Positions 9,358 to 25,376 of a stretch of DNA of 64,000 bases are shown here, one piece after another. The first letter of the stretch is position 1. Every line of letters starts with the position of its first letter. Location of the stretch: NCBI RefSeq assembly GCF_034057115.1, contig NZ_CP139195.1, forward strand, positions 3,906,001 to 3,970,000, given 5' to 3'. Under the pieces are notes generated by a model, which made no database searches, was not told where the DNA came from, and saw only the letters and a program-made list of their open reading frames with translations. The DNA is from Pseudomonas sp. AN-1 (GTDB lineage Bacteria; Pseudomonadota; Gammaproteobacteria; Pseudomonadales; Pseudomonadaceae). Made by a program: the position numbers and the translations under genes.

Positions 9358-11148
9358 TCAGACCGGGGTCAGCGGCCAGACCAGCGGCAGCACGGCGGTG
9401 GCGACCAGCCACAGCAGCAGGTTGAGCGGGATGCCGACCTTCATGAAGTCGCTGAAGCGGTAGCCGCCGGCGTTGTAGACGAAGGTGTTGGTCTGGTAGC
9501 CGATCGGCGTGGCGAAGCTGGCGCTGGCGGCGAACATCACCGCGGCGACGAAGGCACGCGGGTCGACGCCCAGGTGCTGGGCCATGCCGATGGCGATCGG
9601 GGTGACCAGCACCGCCACCGCGTTGTTGGACAGCACCTCGGTGAGGATCGAGGTGAACAGGTAGATGAACGACAGCAGCAGCAGCGGCCCGGCCCAGGGC
9701 AGCAGGTCCATCACGTTCTCGACGATCAGCCGGACCAGGCCGACCTTGTCCATGGCGATGCTGATCGCCAGCATGCCGAAGATCAGGCTGAGGATCTTCC
9801 AGTCCACCGCCTTGTAGGCGTCCTCGACGTCCAGGCAGCGGGTGGCCAGCACCACCACCGCGCCGATGATCGCCAGCCCCTCGATCGGCATCACGCCGAA
9901 GGCGGCCAGCAGCATCACCGCGGCGGTGACCAGGATGGCGATCGGCGCCTTGTCGCGGCGGTAGGCGCGTTCCTGCACGGCGTTGAGGCTGATCAGCTCG
10001 CCGTTGTCGGCGAAGCGCTTGATCTGCGAAGGGGTGCCCTCGACCAGCATCACGTCGCCGAACTGCAGCTGGAAGTCGTCGAGGTTGCCCTGCACGTTCT
10101 CGTCCTGGCGGTGCACGGCCAGCACGTTGATGCCGTAGCGCGCGCCGAGGTCGAGATCGCGCATCGGCCGGTGGCTGTAGCGCGAATTGCGCCCGACGAT
10201 GGCCTCGGCGAGGATCACGTCATGGCTGCTGACCGTCTCGAAGGCGTCGCCGCGGTTGAAGGCGAGGTGGCCGCTCTCGCGCAGGTCGACCACGTCCCTG
10301 ACCTGGCCGTGCAGCACCAGCAGGTCGCCGGCCTGCAGCACGAAGTCGTGGTGGGGGCGGCTGATCTGCTGCGCGTCGCGGCTCACCTGCAGCACCTGCA
10401 GGCCGCTGCCGCCGTTGAGGTTGGCCTCGTTGATGGTCTTGCCGATCACCGGCGAGTCGTGCGGCACCAGCAGCTCGCTCATGAAGGTGCGGTCGAGGTC
10501 CGGGCGCAGCTGGCGCGACAGGCTCTCGCGCGCCGGCAGCAGGCGCTTGCCGATGGTCAGCATGTACAGCATGCCGGCGGCGGCGAAGGCCAGGCCGGCG
10601 GCGGTGATCTCGAACATGCCGAACGGCGCCAGGCCGAGCTTGCGCGCTACGCCGTCGACCAGGATGTTGGTCGAGGTGCCGATCATGGTCAGGGTGCCGC
10701 CGAGGATGGTGGCGTAGGACAGCGGGATCAGCAGCTTGGAGGGCAGGGTGCCGGAGCGCTTGGCCAGGGCGATGGCCACCGGAGTGAGGATGGCCACCAC
10801 CGGGGTGTTGTTGAGGAAGGCGGAGATCGCCAGGGCGGTGACGGTCAGGCCGAGCATCACCCGCGTCGGGCTGCTGCCGACCAGCTCGCCCAGCCAGTTG
10901 CCGAGGGCGTCGATGCAGCCGGTGCGCTCCAGCGCCGCGGAGATGACGAACATGCAGGCGATGGTCACCGGCGCCGAGTTGGACAGCACGCCGAGCACTT
11001 CCCTGGGCTCCAGCAGGCCGGCGACCAGCAGGGCGGCGACGCCGATGGCGGCGACGATGTCCGGGCTCCACTTCTCGCGGACGAAGGCATACAGCACCCA
11101 GACCAGCAGGGCGGCGACGAACCAGAGCGACAGCGAGTCCGGGAGCAT
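9358..11148 (-). CDS. SLC13/DASS-type anion transporter with two RCK_C (TrkA-C) domains
   Basis: A protein of 596 residues with hydrophobic helices in both halves. Two cytoplasmic TrkA-C domains lie between them, roughly residues 190-370 (PVIGKTINEAN...GDLLVLHG and LDLGARYGINVLAV...GDVMLVEG). This is the layout of SLC13-family sodium-coupled carriers of sulfate, phosphate or dicarboxylates. Intramembrane SNN and TPI signatures are visible (LSNNAVAVLVTPIAIGMA). Two ATGs compete, at 11154 and 11148; the latter has AAGG at proper spacing. Substrate not predictable. Confidence 0.88.
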   Translation of the reverse strand: MLPDSLSLWFVAALLVWVLYAFVREKWSPDIVAAIGVAALLVAGLLEPREVLGVLSNSAPVTIACMFVISAALERTGCIDALGNWLGELVGSSPTRVMLGLTVTALAISAFLNNTPVVAILTPVAIALAKRSGTLPSKLLIPLSYATILGGTLTMIGTSTNILVDGVARKLGLAPFGMFEITAAGLAFAAAGMLYMLTIGKRLLPARESLSRQLRPDLDRTFMSELLVPHDSPVIGKTINEANLNGGSGLQVLQVSRDAQQISRPHHDFVLQAGDLLVLHGQVRDVVDLRESGHLAFNRGDAFETVSSHDVILAEAIVGRNSRYSHRPMRDLDLGARYGINVLAVHRQDENVQGNLDDFQLQFGDVMLVEGTPSQIKRFADNGELISLNAVQERAYRRDKAPIAILVTAAVMLLAAFGVMPIEGLAIIGAVVVLATRCLDVEDAYKAVDWKILSLIFGMLAISIAMDKVGLVRLIVENVMDLLPWAGPLLLLSFIYLFTSILTEVLSNNAVAVLVTPIAIGMAQHLGVDPRAFVAAVMFAASASFATPIGYQTNTFVYNAGGYRFSDFMKVGIPLNLLLWLVATAVLPLVWPLTPV

Positions 11149-11213
11149 GGACATCCTTGGGGCGAATCTCGGGTGAGGTATCGGCCCGGCGTCGGTGGCG
11201 CGGGCGGCCTCCA

Positions 11214-11242
11214 ACGATAGGAAGGTTTGTTTAGACGGTCAA
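11214..11242 (-). promoter_or_regulatory. Sigma-70-type promoter for the SLC13 transporter gene
   Basis: On the minus strand TTGACC (11242-11237) and TATCGT (11219-11214) are separated by exactly 17 bases. They lie 65 bases before the start codon at the edge of an AT-rich patch (11222-11284). Confidence 0.5.
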
Positions 11243-11339
11243 AGAATGATTTATAAGGTTTATATGTATTTTTTCTATAAAAAGCGCGCCGGGGACGCCT
11301 GCGCCGCCTGGCGGCAGCGCTGAGTCTGTCGGCGTCCGT

Positions 11340-16197
<4,858 letters not shown>

Positions 16198-16298
16198 AAG
16201 CGCGAGGGTTTCGGTTGGGGGATCGGCAAGCCTACTGGCGCAGCGCCGCCGCGACAAGGCAGCCGGTCCGGAAATGGCCATGCCCGACGACCGGGCAC

Positions 16299-18041
16299 TC
16301 AGAACATCAGGGTCGGCCCGGCGCCGCCGGCGGGCAGCTTGAGGCCGACCTTGCGGATGCGGTTGCCTTCCATCTGCGCCACCGTCCAGGTGCGCCCGGC
16401 CCATTCGACCTGGTCGCCGACCACCGGTTCGCCGCCGATCAGGTGGGCGATGAACGGGCCGAGCTGCTGGGCGGGGTCGGTGCCGTCCAGCCTGAGGCCG
16501 TAGAGCGCCGCCACCGGTCCCAGCTCGGCGTCGCCCTCGAGGACGAAGTCGCCGAAGAAGCGCAGGTCCTGGCCGCGCTTGGGCGCCTCGCTGAACAGTT
16601 TGCCGAGTGCCGGCAGGTCCTTCTCGTGGCCGATCACGCAGAGGATGTCGCCGGCCTCCAGGCGGGTGCTGCCGCTGGGGTGGAGCAGTTCGCGGCCGCG
16701 GAACAGTGCAGCGATGCGCGTGCCATCGGGCATCTTCAGTTCGCGCAGCGGGGCGCCGACGCACCAGCGGTCGGCGCGCAGCTTGTAGACGAACAGCTCC
16801 CACTGGCTGGTGGGGTGGATCTGCAGGCCGGCGCGGGAGATCGGCGCCGGTTGCGGCGGTACCTCGACGCGGGTCTTGCGCGCCGCCCAGCCGAGGGTGC
16901 CGCCCTGCAGCACCAGCGACACCAGCACGATGAAGAACGCCACGTTGAAGAACAGCTGGGCATTGGGCAGGCCGGCGACCAGCGGGAATACCGCGAGGAT
17001 CACCGGCACCGCGCCGCGCAGGCCGATCCAGGAGATGAACAGGCGCTCGCGGAAGTGGAAGGCGCGGAACGGCAGCAGGCCGACGAACACCGCCAGCGGG
17101 CGGGCGAACAGGATCATCCACAGCGACAGGGCCAGTGCCGGCACGGCGATCGGCAGCAGCTCGCTGGGGGTGAGCAGCAGGCCGAGGATCAGGAACATGC
17201 CGATCTGGCTGAGCCAGGCCAGGCCGTCGAACATGTGCAGGATGCCGTGGCGGTTGCGGATCGGCCGGTTGCCGAGCAGCAGGCCGCAGCTGTAGACGGT
17301 CAGGATGCCGCTGCCGCCGATCTCGCCGGACAGGGCGTAGAGCATGACGCCGCCGCTGACCGCCAGCAGCGGATACAGGCCGTCGGCTACCGACAGGCGA
17401 TTGACCAGCTGCAGCAGCAGCCAGCCGCCGCCCAGGCCGAGGAGGATGCCGATGCCGAACTGCTGGATCAGGCTGATCAGCACGTCGGAGGCGGTCAGGC
17501 TCTGCCCGGAGGCGAGGACGCCGATCAGGGTCACGGTGAGGAACATCGCCATCGGGTCGTTGCTGCCCGACTCGATCTCCAGGGTCGGCCCGACCCGCTC
17601 GTTGAGGCCCTTGCCGTTGAGCAGGTTGAACACCACGGCGGCGTCGGTGGAGCCGACGATGGCGCCGATCAGCATGCCTTCCAGCAGCTTGAGGTCGAAC
17701 AGCCAGGCGGCGGCCAGGCCGGTCAGCCCGGAGGTGATCACCACGCCGAGGGTGGCCAGCGACATGGCCGGCCACAGCGCCACGCGGAAGGTGGCCACCC
17801 GGGTGCGCATGCCACCGTCGAGGAGGATCATCGCCAGCGCCAGGTTGCTGACCGTATAGGCCAGCGAATAGTCGTTGAACACGATGCCGCCGATGCCGTC
17901 GACCCCGGCGACCATGCCCACGGCGAGGAAGATCACCAGCACCGGGATGCCGATGCGCGCCGAGAACGAGCTGACCAGGATGCTGACGCCGACCAGCAGT
18001 GCGCCGATGAAGAACAGGCTGTTGACGGCGGCGGTATCCAC
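16299..18041 (-). CDS. cvrA: K+/H+ antiporter, CPA1 family, with RCK_C and CorC/HlyC domains
   Basis: A 580-residue protein of the NhaP2/CvrA type. Residues 1-390 are about twelve membrane helices, with the CPA1 core motif [20 protein letters not shown] and [13 protein letters not shown]. Then follow a TrkA-C domain near 405-490 ([20 protein letters not shown]...GDILCVIG) and a CorC/HlyC-type domain at the C-terminus. It exchanges cytoplasmic potassium for protons. The start is the GTG at 18041, six bases after GGAG. It is followed by the mechanosensitive channel gene, so the pair may act together in osmotic and potassium control. Confidence 0.9.
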   Translation of the reverse strand: MDTAAVNSLFFIGALLVGVSILVSSFSARIGIPVLVIFLAVGMVAGVDGIGGIVFNDYSLAYTVSNLALAMILLDGGMRTRVATFRVALWPAMSLATLGVVITSGLTGLAAAWLFDLKLLEGMLIGAIVGSTDAAVVFNLLNGKGLNERVGPTLEIESGSNDPMAMFLTVTLIGVLASGQSLTASDVLISLIQQFGIGILLGLGGGWLLLQLVNRLSVADGLYPLLAVSGGVMLYALSGEIGGSGILTVYSCGLLLGNRPIRNRHGILHMFDGLAWLSQIGMFLILGLLLTPSELLPIAVPALALSLWMILFARPLAVFVGLLPFRAFHFRERLFISWIGLRGAVPVILAVFPLVAGLPNAQLFFNVAFFIVLVSLVLQGGTLGWAARKTRVEVPPQPAPISRAGLQIHPTSQWELFVYKLRADRWCVGAPLRELKMPDGTRIAALFRGRELLHPSGSTRLEAGDILCVIGHEKDLPALGKLFSEAPKRGQDLRFFGDFVLEGDAELGPVAALYGLRLDGTDPAQQLGPFIAHLIGGEPVVGDQVEWAGRTWTVAQMEGNRIRKVGLKLPAGGAGPTLMF

Positions 18042-18298
18042 GGCAGGCTCCGAAGCGGGTTGACGGGCAGGCAGAAATCATGCACTGGGCGTGCCAAGGG
18101 ATTCTAACCCGTTGATTTGGCGCATGGTCGGAAAAATATCGGGTTTTTGCGTCAGGCCGGCGATCGTTGCGCAGGGGCTGTGCCGCTCGTGCGGGGCGCG
18201 CCTGCGCCGGGCGGGGGCAACTGGTAAACTCGCCGCCACTCCCGACCCACCTCTCAGCGCTGGCCGCCGTGCGCGACCGGCCACTCGCGGATTCGCCG

Positions 18299-19147
18299 AT
18301 GAACTACCGTCACGCCTTCCACGCCGGCAACCATGCCGACGTGCTCAAGCACGCCGTCCTCTGCCGCCTGCTCGCCCTGCTGGCACGCAAGGACAAGCCC
18401 TTCGCCTACCTCGACAGCCACGCCGGCGTCGGCCTCTACGACCTGGCCGGCGAACAGGCCGGCAAGACCGGCGAGTGGCTGCAGGGCATCGCCCGCCTGT
18501 GGGGGCGCGACGACCTGCCGGCGCTGCTCGACGACTACTGCGCGACCATCGCCGCGCTCAACCCGGACACCGGGCTGCGCTACTACCCCGGCTCGCCGGA
18601 GATCGCCCGCCGGCTGACCCGCGCCCAGGATCGCGTGCTGCTCAACGAGAAGCACCCCGAGGACGGTCGCCTGCTCAAGGACAACATGGCCGGCGACCGC
18701 CGGGTCACCGTGCACCTGGGCGAGGGCTGGCTCCTGGCCAAGGCACTGCTGCCGGTGGCGGAGAAGCGCGCGCTGCTGCTGATCGACCCGCCGTTCGAGC
18801 AGGCCGACGAGCTGGAGCGCTGCGTCGAGTCGCTGAACACCGCCATCGCGCGGATGCGCCAGGCGGTGGTGGCGATCTGGTATCCGATCAAGGATGCGCG
18901 CCAGCTCAGGCGCTTCTACCAGGACCTCTCGAAGAGCGGTGCGCCCAAGCTGCTGCGCGCCGAGCTGTGGGTGCACCCCACCGACAACCCGGCCGGTCTC
19001 AACGGCTCCGGCCTGGTCATCGCCAACCCGCCGTGGCCGCTGGAGGACGAGCTGCGCGAGCTGCTGCCGTATCTGGCGACGCAACTGGCGCAGAGCCAGG
19101 GCGGCTGGCGGCTGGACTGGCTGATCGAGGAGAAGGCCGGCGGCTGA
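18299..19147 (+). CDS. rlmJ: 23S rRNA (adenine-2030-N6)-methyltransferase
   Basis: A 282-residue cytoplasmic methyltransferase, the usual length for RlmJ. It starts with the family signature MNYRHAFHAGNHADVLKHAV. The SAM-binding and catalytic DPPFEQADE lies near residue 162. It methylates A2030 of 23S rRNA. The open frame extends upstream to 18167, but the ATG at 18299 gives the conserved start. It is divergent from the antiporter gene with 257 bp between. Confidence 0.95.
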   Translation: MNYRHAFHAGNHADVLKHAVLCRLLALLARKDKPFAYLDSHAGVGLYDLAGEQAGKTGEWLQGIARLWGRDDLPALLDDYCATIAALNPDTGLRYYPGSPEIARRLTRAQDRVLLNEKHPEDGRLLKDNMAGDRRVTVHLGEGWLLAKALLPVAEKRALLLIDPPFEQADELERCVESLNTAIARMRQAVVAIWYPIKDARQLRRFYQDLSKSGAPKLLRAELWVHPTDNPAGLNGSGLVIANPPWPLEDELRELLPYLATQLAQSQGGWRLDWLIEEKAGG

Positions 19148-19180
19148 GTTGGTTGGCGCTCGGTGAGGCGGGTGTCCGCC

Positions 19181-19236
19181 CGTAGGGTGCGCCGTGCGCA
19201 CCTGCGGTGTCGTGGTGCGCACGGCGCACCCCTACG
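19181..19236. repeat. Palindromic intergenic repeat, family A copy 2
   Basis: Arms 19181-19202 and 19214-19236 are complementary apart from one extra C. Nineteen bases of the arm match the repeat at 7918-7975 exactly. It sits between convergent rlmJ and msrA. Confidence 0.9.
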
Positions 19237-19294
19237 ATGCCGCTGTCCGGCGTGGGCATGCATCGCGGGCCGGACGCGGAGCGTCCAGGGCTCC

Positions 19295-19320
19295 GGCTCC
19301 CACGCTGGAGCGTGGGAGCC
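19295..19320. repeat. Short palindrome GGCTCCCACGCT
   Basis: A perfect 12-bp stem (19295-19306 with 19309-19320) around a two-base centre, different in sequence from the neighbouring family A element. It could double as a terminator structure for msrA, which ends just beyond it on the minus strand. Confidence 0.75.
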
Positions 19321-19332
19321 ATCGAGATATCC

Positions 19333-19980
19333 TTATTCGGGCAGGCACACCCCGGTGCCGCGCAGGCCGCAGTAGCCGCCGGGGTTCTTCGCCAGGTACT
19401 GCTGGTGGTAGGCCTCGGCGTAGTAGAACGGCACCTCGGCGCGGATCTCGGTGGTGATTGGCCCGAAGCCGGCGCGGGCCAGTTCGGCGGCGAAGGCCTC
19501 GGCGCTGGCGCGCGCCTCGGCCAGTTGCTCCGCCGTGCTGCAGTAGATCGCCGAGCGGTACTGGGTGCCGACGTCGTTGCCCTGGCGCATGCCCTGGGTC
19601 GGGTCGTGGGCCTCCCAGAACGCCTTGAGCAGGGCCTTGAGGCTGGTCTGGCGCGGATCGTAGAGCACGCGCACCACCTCGGTATGCCCGGTCAGCCCGG
19701 AGCAGACTTCCTCGTAGGTCGGGTTGGGGGTATGGCCGCCGGCATAGCCCGCCGCGGTCACCCACACTCCCGGCTGCTGCCACAGGCGCCGCTCGGCGCC
19801 CCAGAAGCAGCCGAGGCCGAACTGCACCTCCTCCAGCCCGTCGGGGAACGGCGGCAGCAGCGGATTGCCGTTGACATGGTGCCGCTCGGGCACCGGCATG
19901 GCGCTGGCGCGCCCGGGCAGCGCCTGCTCGGCACTGGGCAGGGCGAGCTTGTGGGCGAGAATCTGGGAACGCAGGGGCAT
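19333..19980 (-). CDS. msrA: Peptide methionine sulfoxide reductase A
   Basis: A 215-residue enzyme that reduces methionine-S-sulfoxide in proteins. The catalytic cysteine is C58 in GCFWGAE, followed by [20 protein letters not shown] and YRSAIY. The C-terminal [12 protein letters not shown] provides resolving cysteines. The ATG at 19980 has GGAGG upstream and the N-terminal extension (to about residue 45) is typical of the longer MsrA forms. Divergent from the small exported-protein gene. Confidence 0.95.
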   Translation of the reverse strand: MPLRSQILAHKLALPSAEQALPGRASAMPVPERHHVNGNPLLPPFPDGLEEVQFGLGCFWGAERRLWQQPGVWVTAAGYAGGHTPNPTYEEVCSGLTGHTEVVRVLYDPRQTSLKALLKAFWEAHDPTQGMRQGNDVGTQYRSAIYCSTAEQLAEARASAEAFAAELARAGFGPITTEIRAEVPFYYAEAYHQQYLAKNPGGYCGLRGTGVCLPE

Positions 19981-20179
19981 GGCTGCCTCCTCGGCAAGGC
20001 GGTGAGTCGTTCGTCTAACTTGCCCGCCTGCGCCTCTGCCTGCAACCCTTGGCGGGCCGTCGGCGACCTTTGTCCGTCCTGTCACATCCTGTTAATACTG
20101 GCAGGCCGCCGGGCTGTGCGCCGAACATGCGTGCGGATTAAGCTGGCGGCATTTTTCACGTGAACCAAGGGTAACCATC

Positions 20180-20767
20180 ATGCACACAGGATTCATGCAG
20201 CGGCTGCGTCGCGGCCTGTTGCTGGCCCTGCTCGGCGCCGCGCTGCCGGCCGGCGCCGCCGCGGAGGCCACCGGCAACGACGACAGCCAGCACGAGCAGG
20301 GCAGCGAGACTTCCGGCAATCAGGTCAGCCAGCTGGATGGCGCCGAGCAGGCGCGCTACCTGGCCGAACTCAAGCACCTCTATCCGCGCCAGGCGCCGCG
20401 CAAGGCGCTGCTGGAGCACTGCAACCGCCTGCTGGAAAGCTACGCGCTGCGCAGCGGCTATCGGGTCGGCGAGGCGCGCCGCGACGATCTGCTCTACCAG
20501 CTGAGCCTCCTCGGTGATGGCAGCCTCAACGTGCGCGAGGAAATCCGCAGCGCCGACGGCAGTCGGGTCGAGGTGCGCAACCATCCGGTGGCGCTGTTCG
20601 GCGTCGATCCGTTCGTGCGCTACGAGTGCCCGAACCGCGGGCCCTCCTGCCAGGTGCTCAACCCGCAGGACGGCTCGCCGCTGCTGACCCTGGTGCGCGA
20701 CCACGCCGGGGTGGCCGAGCTGGCCAAGGCGATGAGCTTCCTGATCCGTGATCTGCAGAAGGGCTGA
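20180..20767 (+). CDS. Small exported protein of unknown function
   Basis: A 195-residue protein with a clear signal peptide (basic MQRLRR, then a Leu/Ala core to about residue 29). The mature part is acidic at first (NDDSQHEQGSE) then soluble, with two cysteines close together near residues 152-160 that could form a disulfide in the periplasm. I do not recognise a named domain. It stands between msrA and aceF, with a strong shared terminator after it. In P. aeruginosa, from memory, the c-di-GMP phosphodiesterase gene dipA lies in this interval; nothing like it is seen here. Confidence 0.8.
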   Translation: MHTGFMQRLRRGLLLALLGAALPAGAAAEATGNDDSQHEQGSETSGNQVSQLDGAEQARYLAELKHLYPRQAPRKALLEHCNRLLESYALRSGYRVGEARRDDLLYQLSLLGDGSLNVREEIRSADGSRVEVRNHPVALFGVDPFVRYECPNRGPSCQVLNPQDGSPLLTLVRDHAGVAELAKAMSFLIRDLQKG

Positions 20768-20780
20768 GTTTCCCGGGCTG

Positions 20781-20818
20781 CAAACAGAAACCCCGCCTTT
20801 CGGCGGGGTTTCTGTTTG
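20781..20818. terminator. Bidirectional intrinsic terminator between the exported-protein gene and aceF
   Basis: A 17-bp perfect stem (20781-20797 with 20802-20818), with an A-run on one side and T-run on the other. It serves the convergent genes on both strands. Confidence 0.92.
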
Positions 20819-20839
20819 TGCGGCGGACGTAGGCGGCGC

Positions 20840-22468
20840 TTACAGCAGCAGCGAACGGATCTCCGCCAGCAGGTCGGCCAGACGGCGGGTGAAGCGGGCC
20901 GCGGCGGCGCCGTTGATCACGCGGTGATCGTAGGACAGCGACAGCGGCAGCATCAGCCGGGGCTGGAAGGCCTTGCCGTCCCACACCGGCTGCATGCTCG
21001 CCTTGGACACGCCGAGGATCGCCACCTCCGGCGCGTTGACGATCGGCGTGAAGCCGGTGCCGCCGATGTGGCCGAGGCTGGAGATGGTGAAGCAGGCGCC
21101 CTGCATGTCGTCGGCCGACAGCTTCTTGGTGCGCGCCTTCTCCGCCAGCTCGGCGGCCTCGGCGGCCAGCTGCAGCAGGCTCTTCTGGTCGACGTTGCGG
21201 ATCACCGGCACCAGCAGGCCGTCCGGGGTGTCCACGGCGAAGCCGATGTGCACGTACTTCTTGCGGATCAGCGCCTTGCCGCTGGGGGCCAGCGAGCTGT
21301 TGAAGTCCGGCAGCTCGCGCAGCACGTGGGCGCAGGCCTTGAGCAGGAACGGCAGCACGGTCAGCTTGACGCCGGCCTTCTCGGCCACCGCCTTCTGCGC
21401 GGTGCGGAAGGTCTCCAGCTCGCTGATGTCGGCCGACTCGAACTGGGTGACGTGCGGCACGTTGAGCCAGCTGCGGTGCAGGTTGGCGGCGCCGACCTGC
21501 ATCAGGCGGGTCATCGCCACTTCCTCGATCTCGCCGAACTTGGCGAAGTCGACGACCGGGATCGGCGGGATGCCGGCGCCGGCGCTCACGCCGGCTTCCG
21601 GCGCGGCCTTGGCCTTGTGCATCATGCCCTTGACGTAGGCCTGCACGTCTTCCTTGAGCACGCGGCCCTTCGGACCGGTGGCCGGCACGTCGGCCAGCTC
21701 GACGCCGAACTCGCGGGCCAGCATGCGCACCGCCGGGCCGGCGTGCACCTTGCCGGCGCTGCCGCTCGGCGCGCCGACCGGGCCCGGCACCTTGGCCGGG
21801 GCCGCCGGAGCAGCGGCGGCAGGCGCAGGTGCAGCAGCGACGGGGGCGGCAGCCGGAGCTGCAGCGGCTACCGGGGCTGCCACCGGCGCGGCGCCGGCCA
21901 CGCGCAGGGTGAGGATCAGCGCGCCGGTGCCGACCTCGTCGTTGAGGGCGATCGCCACGCTGTCGACCACGCCGGCCTGCGGGCAGGGAATCTCCATGCT
22001 CGCCTTGTCCGACTCCAGCACGATCAGCGACTGATCGGCTTCGACCGCGTCGCCGGCCTTGACCAGCACCTCGATGACGCGCGCCTTGCCGGACGAGCCG
22101 ATGTCCGGCACGTGCACCGGCTGCAGGCTCTCCGCCGCCGCAGCGGCCGGAGCCGCGACGGGAGCGGGTTCGGCGGCCACGGGGGCGGGCGCCGCGGCGG
22201 GGGCTTCGGCGGCCGGTGCCGGGGCCGCAGTGGCGCCCTCGGCTTCCAGCTCGAGCAGTTCGTCGCCGGTCTTCAGCTTGTCGCCCAGCTTGATCTTCAG
22301 GCTCTTGATCACCCCGGCCTTGGGTGCCGGGACTTCCATGCTGGCCTTGTCGGATTCCAGGGTCAGCAGGCTCTGGTCGGCCTCGATGCGGTCGCCGACC
22401 TTGACCAGCAGCTCGATCACTTCACCTTCGCCGCTGCCGATATCGGGTACGCGAATCAGTTCACTCAT
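20840..22468 (-). CDS. aceF: Dihydrolipoamide acetyltransferase (E2) of pyruvate dehydrogenase
   Basis: A 542-residue E2 core subunit. It has two lipoyl domains with lipoylated lysines K41 and K155, each in an ESDKASME motif, joined by Ala/Pro-rich linkers. A peripheral-subunit binding domain follows (VRMLAREFGVELADVPATGPKGRVLKEDV), and the catalytic acetyltransferase domain carries DHRVINGA with His515. It transfers the acetyl group from lipoamide to CoA. It lies 10 bp after aceE and is co-transcribed with it. No lpd gene is in the window. Confidence 0.97.
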   Translation of the reverse strand: MSELIRVPDIGSGEGEVIELLVKVGDRIEADQSLLTLESDKASMEVPAPKAGVIKSLKIKLGDKLKTGDELLELEAEGATAAPAPAAEAPAAAPAPVAAEPAPVAAPAAAAAESLQPVHVPDIGSSGKARVIEVLVKAGDAVEADQSLIVLESDKASMEIPCPQAGVVDSVAIALNDEVGTGALILTLRVAGAAPVAAPVAAAAPAAAPVAAAPAPAAAAPAAPAKVPGPVGAPSGSAGKVHAGPAVRMLAREFGVELADVPATGPKGRVLKEDVQAYVKGMMHKAKAAPEAGVSAGAGIPPIPVVDFAKFGEIEEVAMTRLMQVGAANLHRSWLNVPHVTQFESADISELETFRTAQKAVAEKAGVKLTVLPFLLKACAHVLRELPDFNSSLAPSGKALIRKKYVHIGFAVDTPDGLLVPVIRNVDQKSLLQLAAEAAELAEKARTKKLSADDMQGACFTISSLGHIGGTGFTPIVNAPEVAILGVSKASMQPVWDGKAFQPRLMLPLSLSYDHRVINGAAAARFTRRLADLLAEIRSLLL

Positions 22469-22478
22469 GGCTCGCTCC

Positions 22479-25127
<2,649 letters not shown>

Positions 25128-25269
25128 GGCTTGCTCCAGGGCGGAAAGGCTTCCAGAATCGGTTGCCGGATAGAGCGCGGCCGGGCTTGTGGGCGGCCGC
25201 AGCGAATTTTGTGTTTGTCGGACCAGGGCTGTTGCAGCCTGTCCGCACCGGGGGTGTCCCGGTCGCGCT

Positions 25270-25335
25270 TGTAGTTTTACTACATATTCACGGCAAAAGC
25301 AGCACCCCGCGACAAACGTCCAGTAGCAAAACTAC
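25270..25335. promoter_or_regulatory. Pair of matching palindromic operators between aceE and glnE
   Basis: Site 1 (25270-25284) reads TGTAGTTTTACTACA. Site 2 (25323-25335), read on the other strand, is GTAGTTTTGCTAC. Their centres are 52 bp apart, about five DNA turns, so one dimeric regulator could occupy both on the same face. The regulator is not identified. Confidence 0.6.
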
Positions 25336-25376
25336 AGCGCCGCCGACGGCCGCCGGGGCGCGATTAAGGATAGACC

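Noticed and set aside
7282-11220. 1312-codon plus-strand open frame across trxC, metY and the SLC13 gene
   Set aside because: It crosses three well-supported minus-strand genes and gives no recognisable domain.
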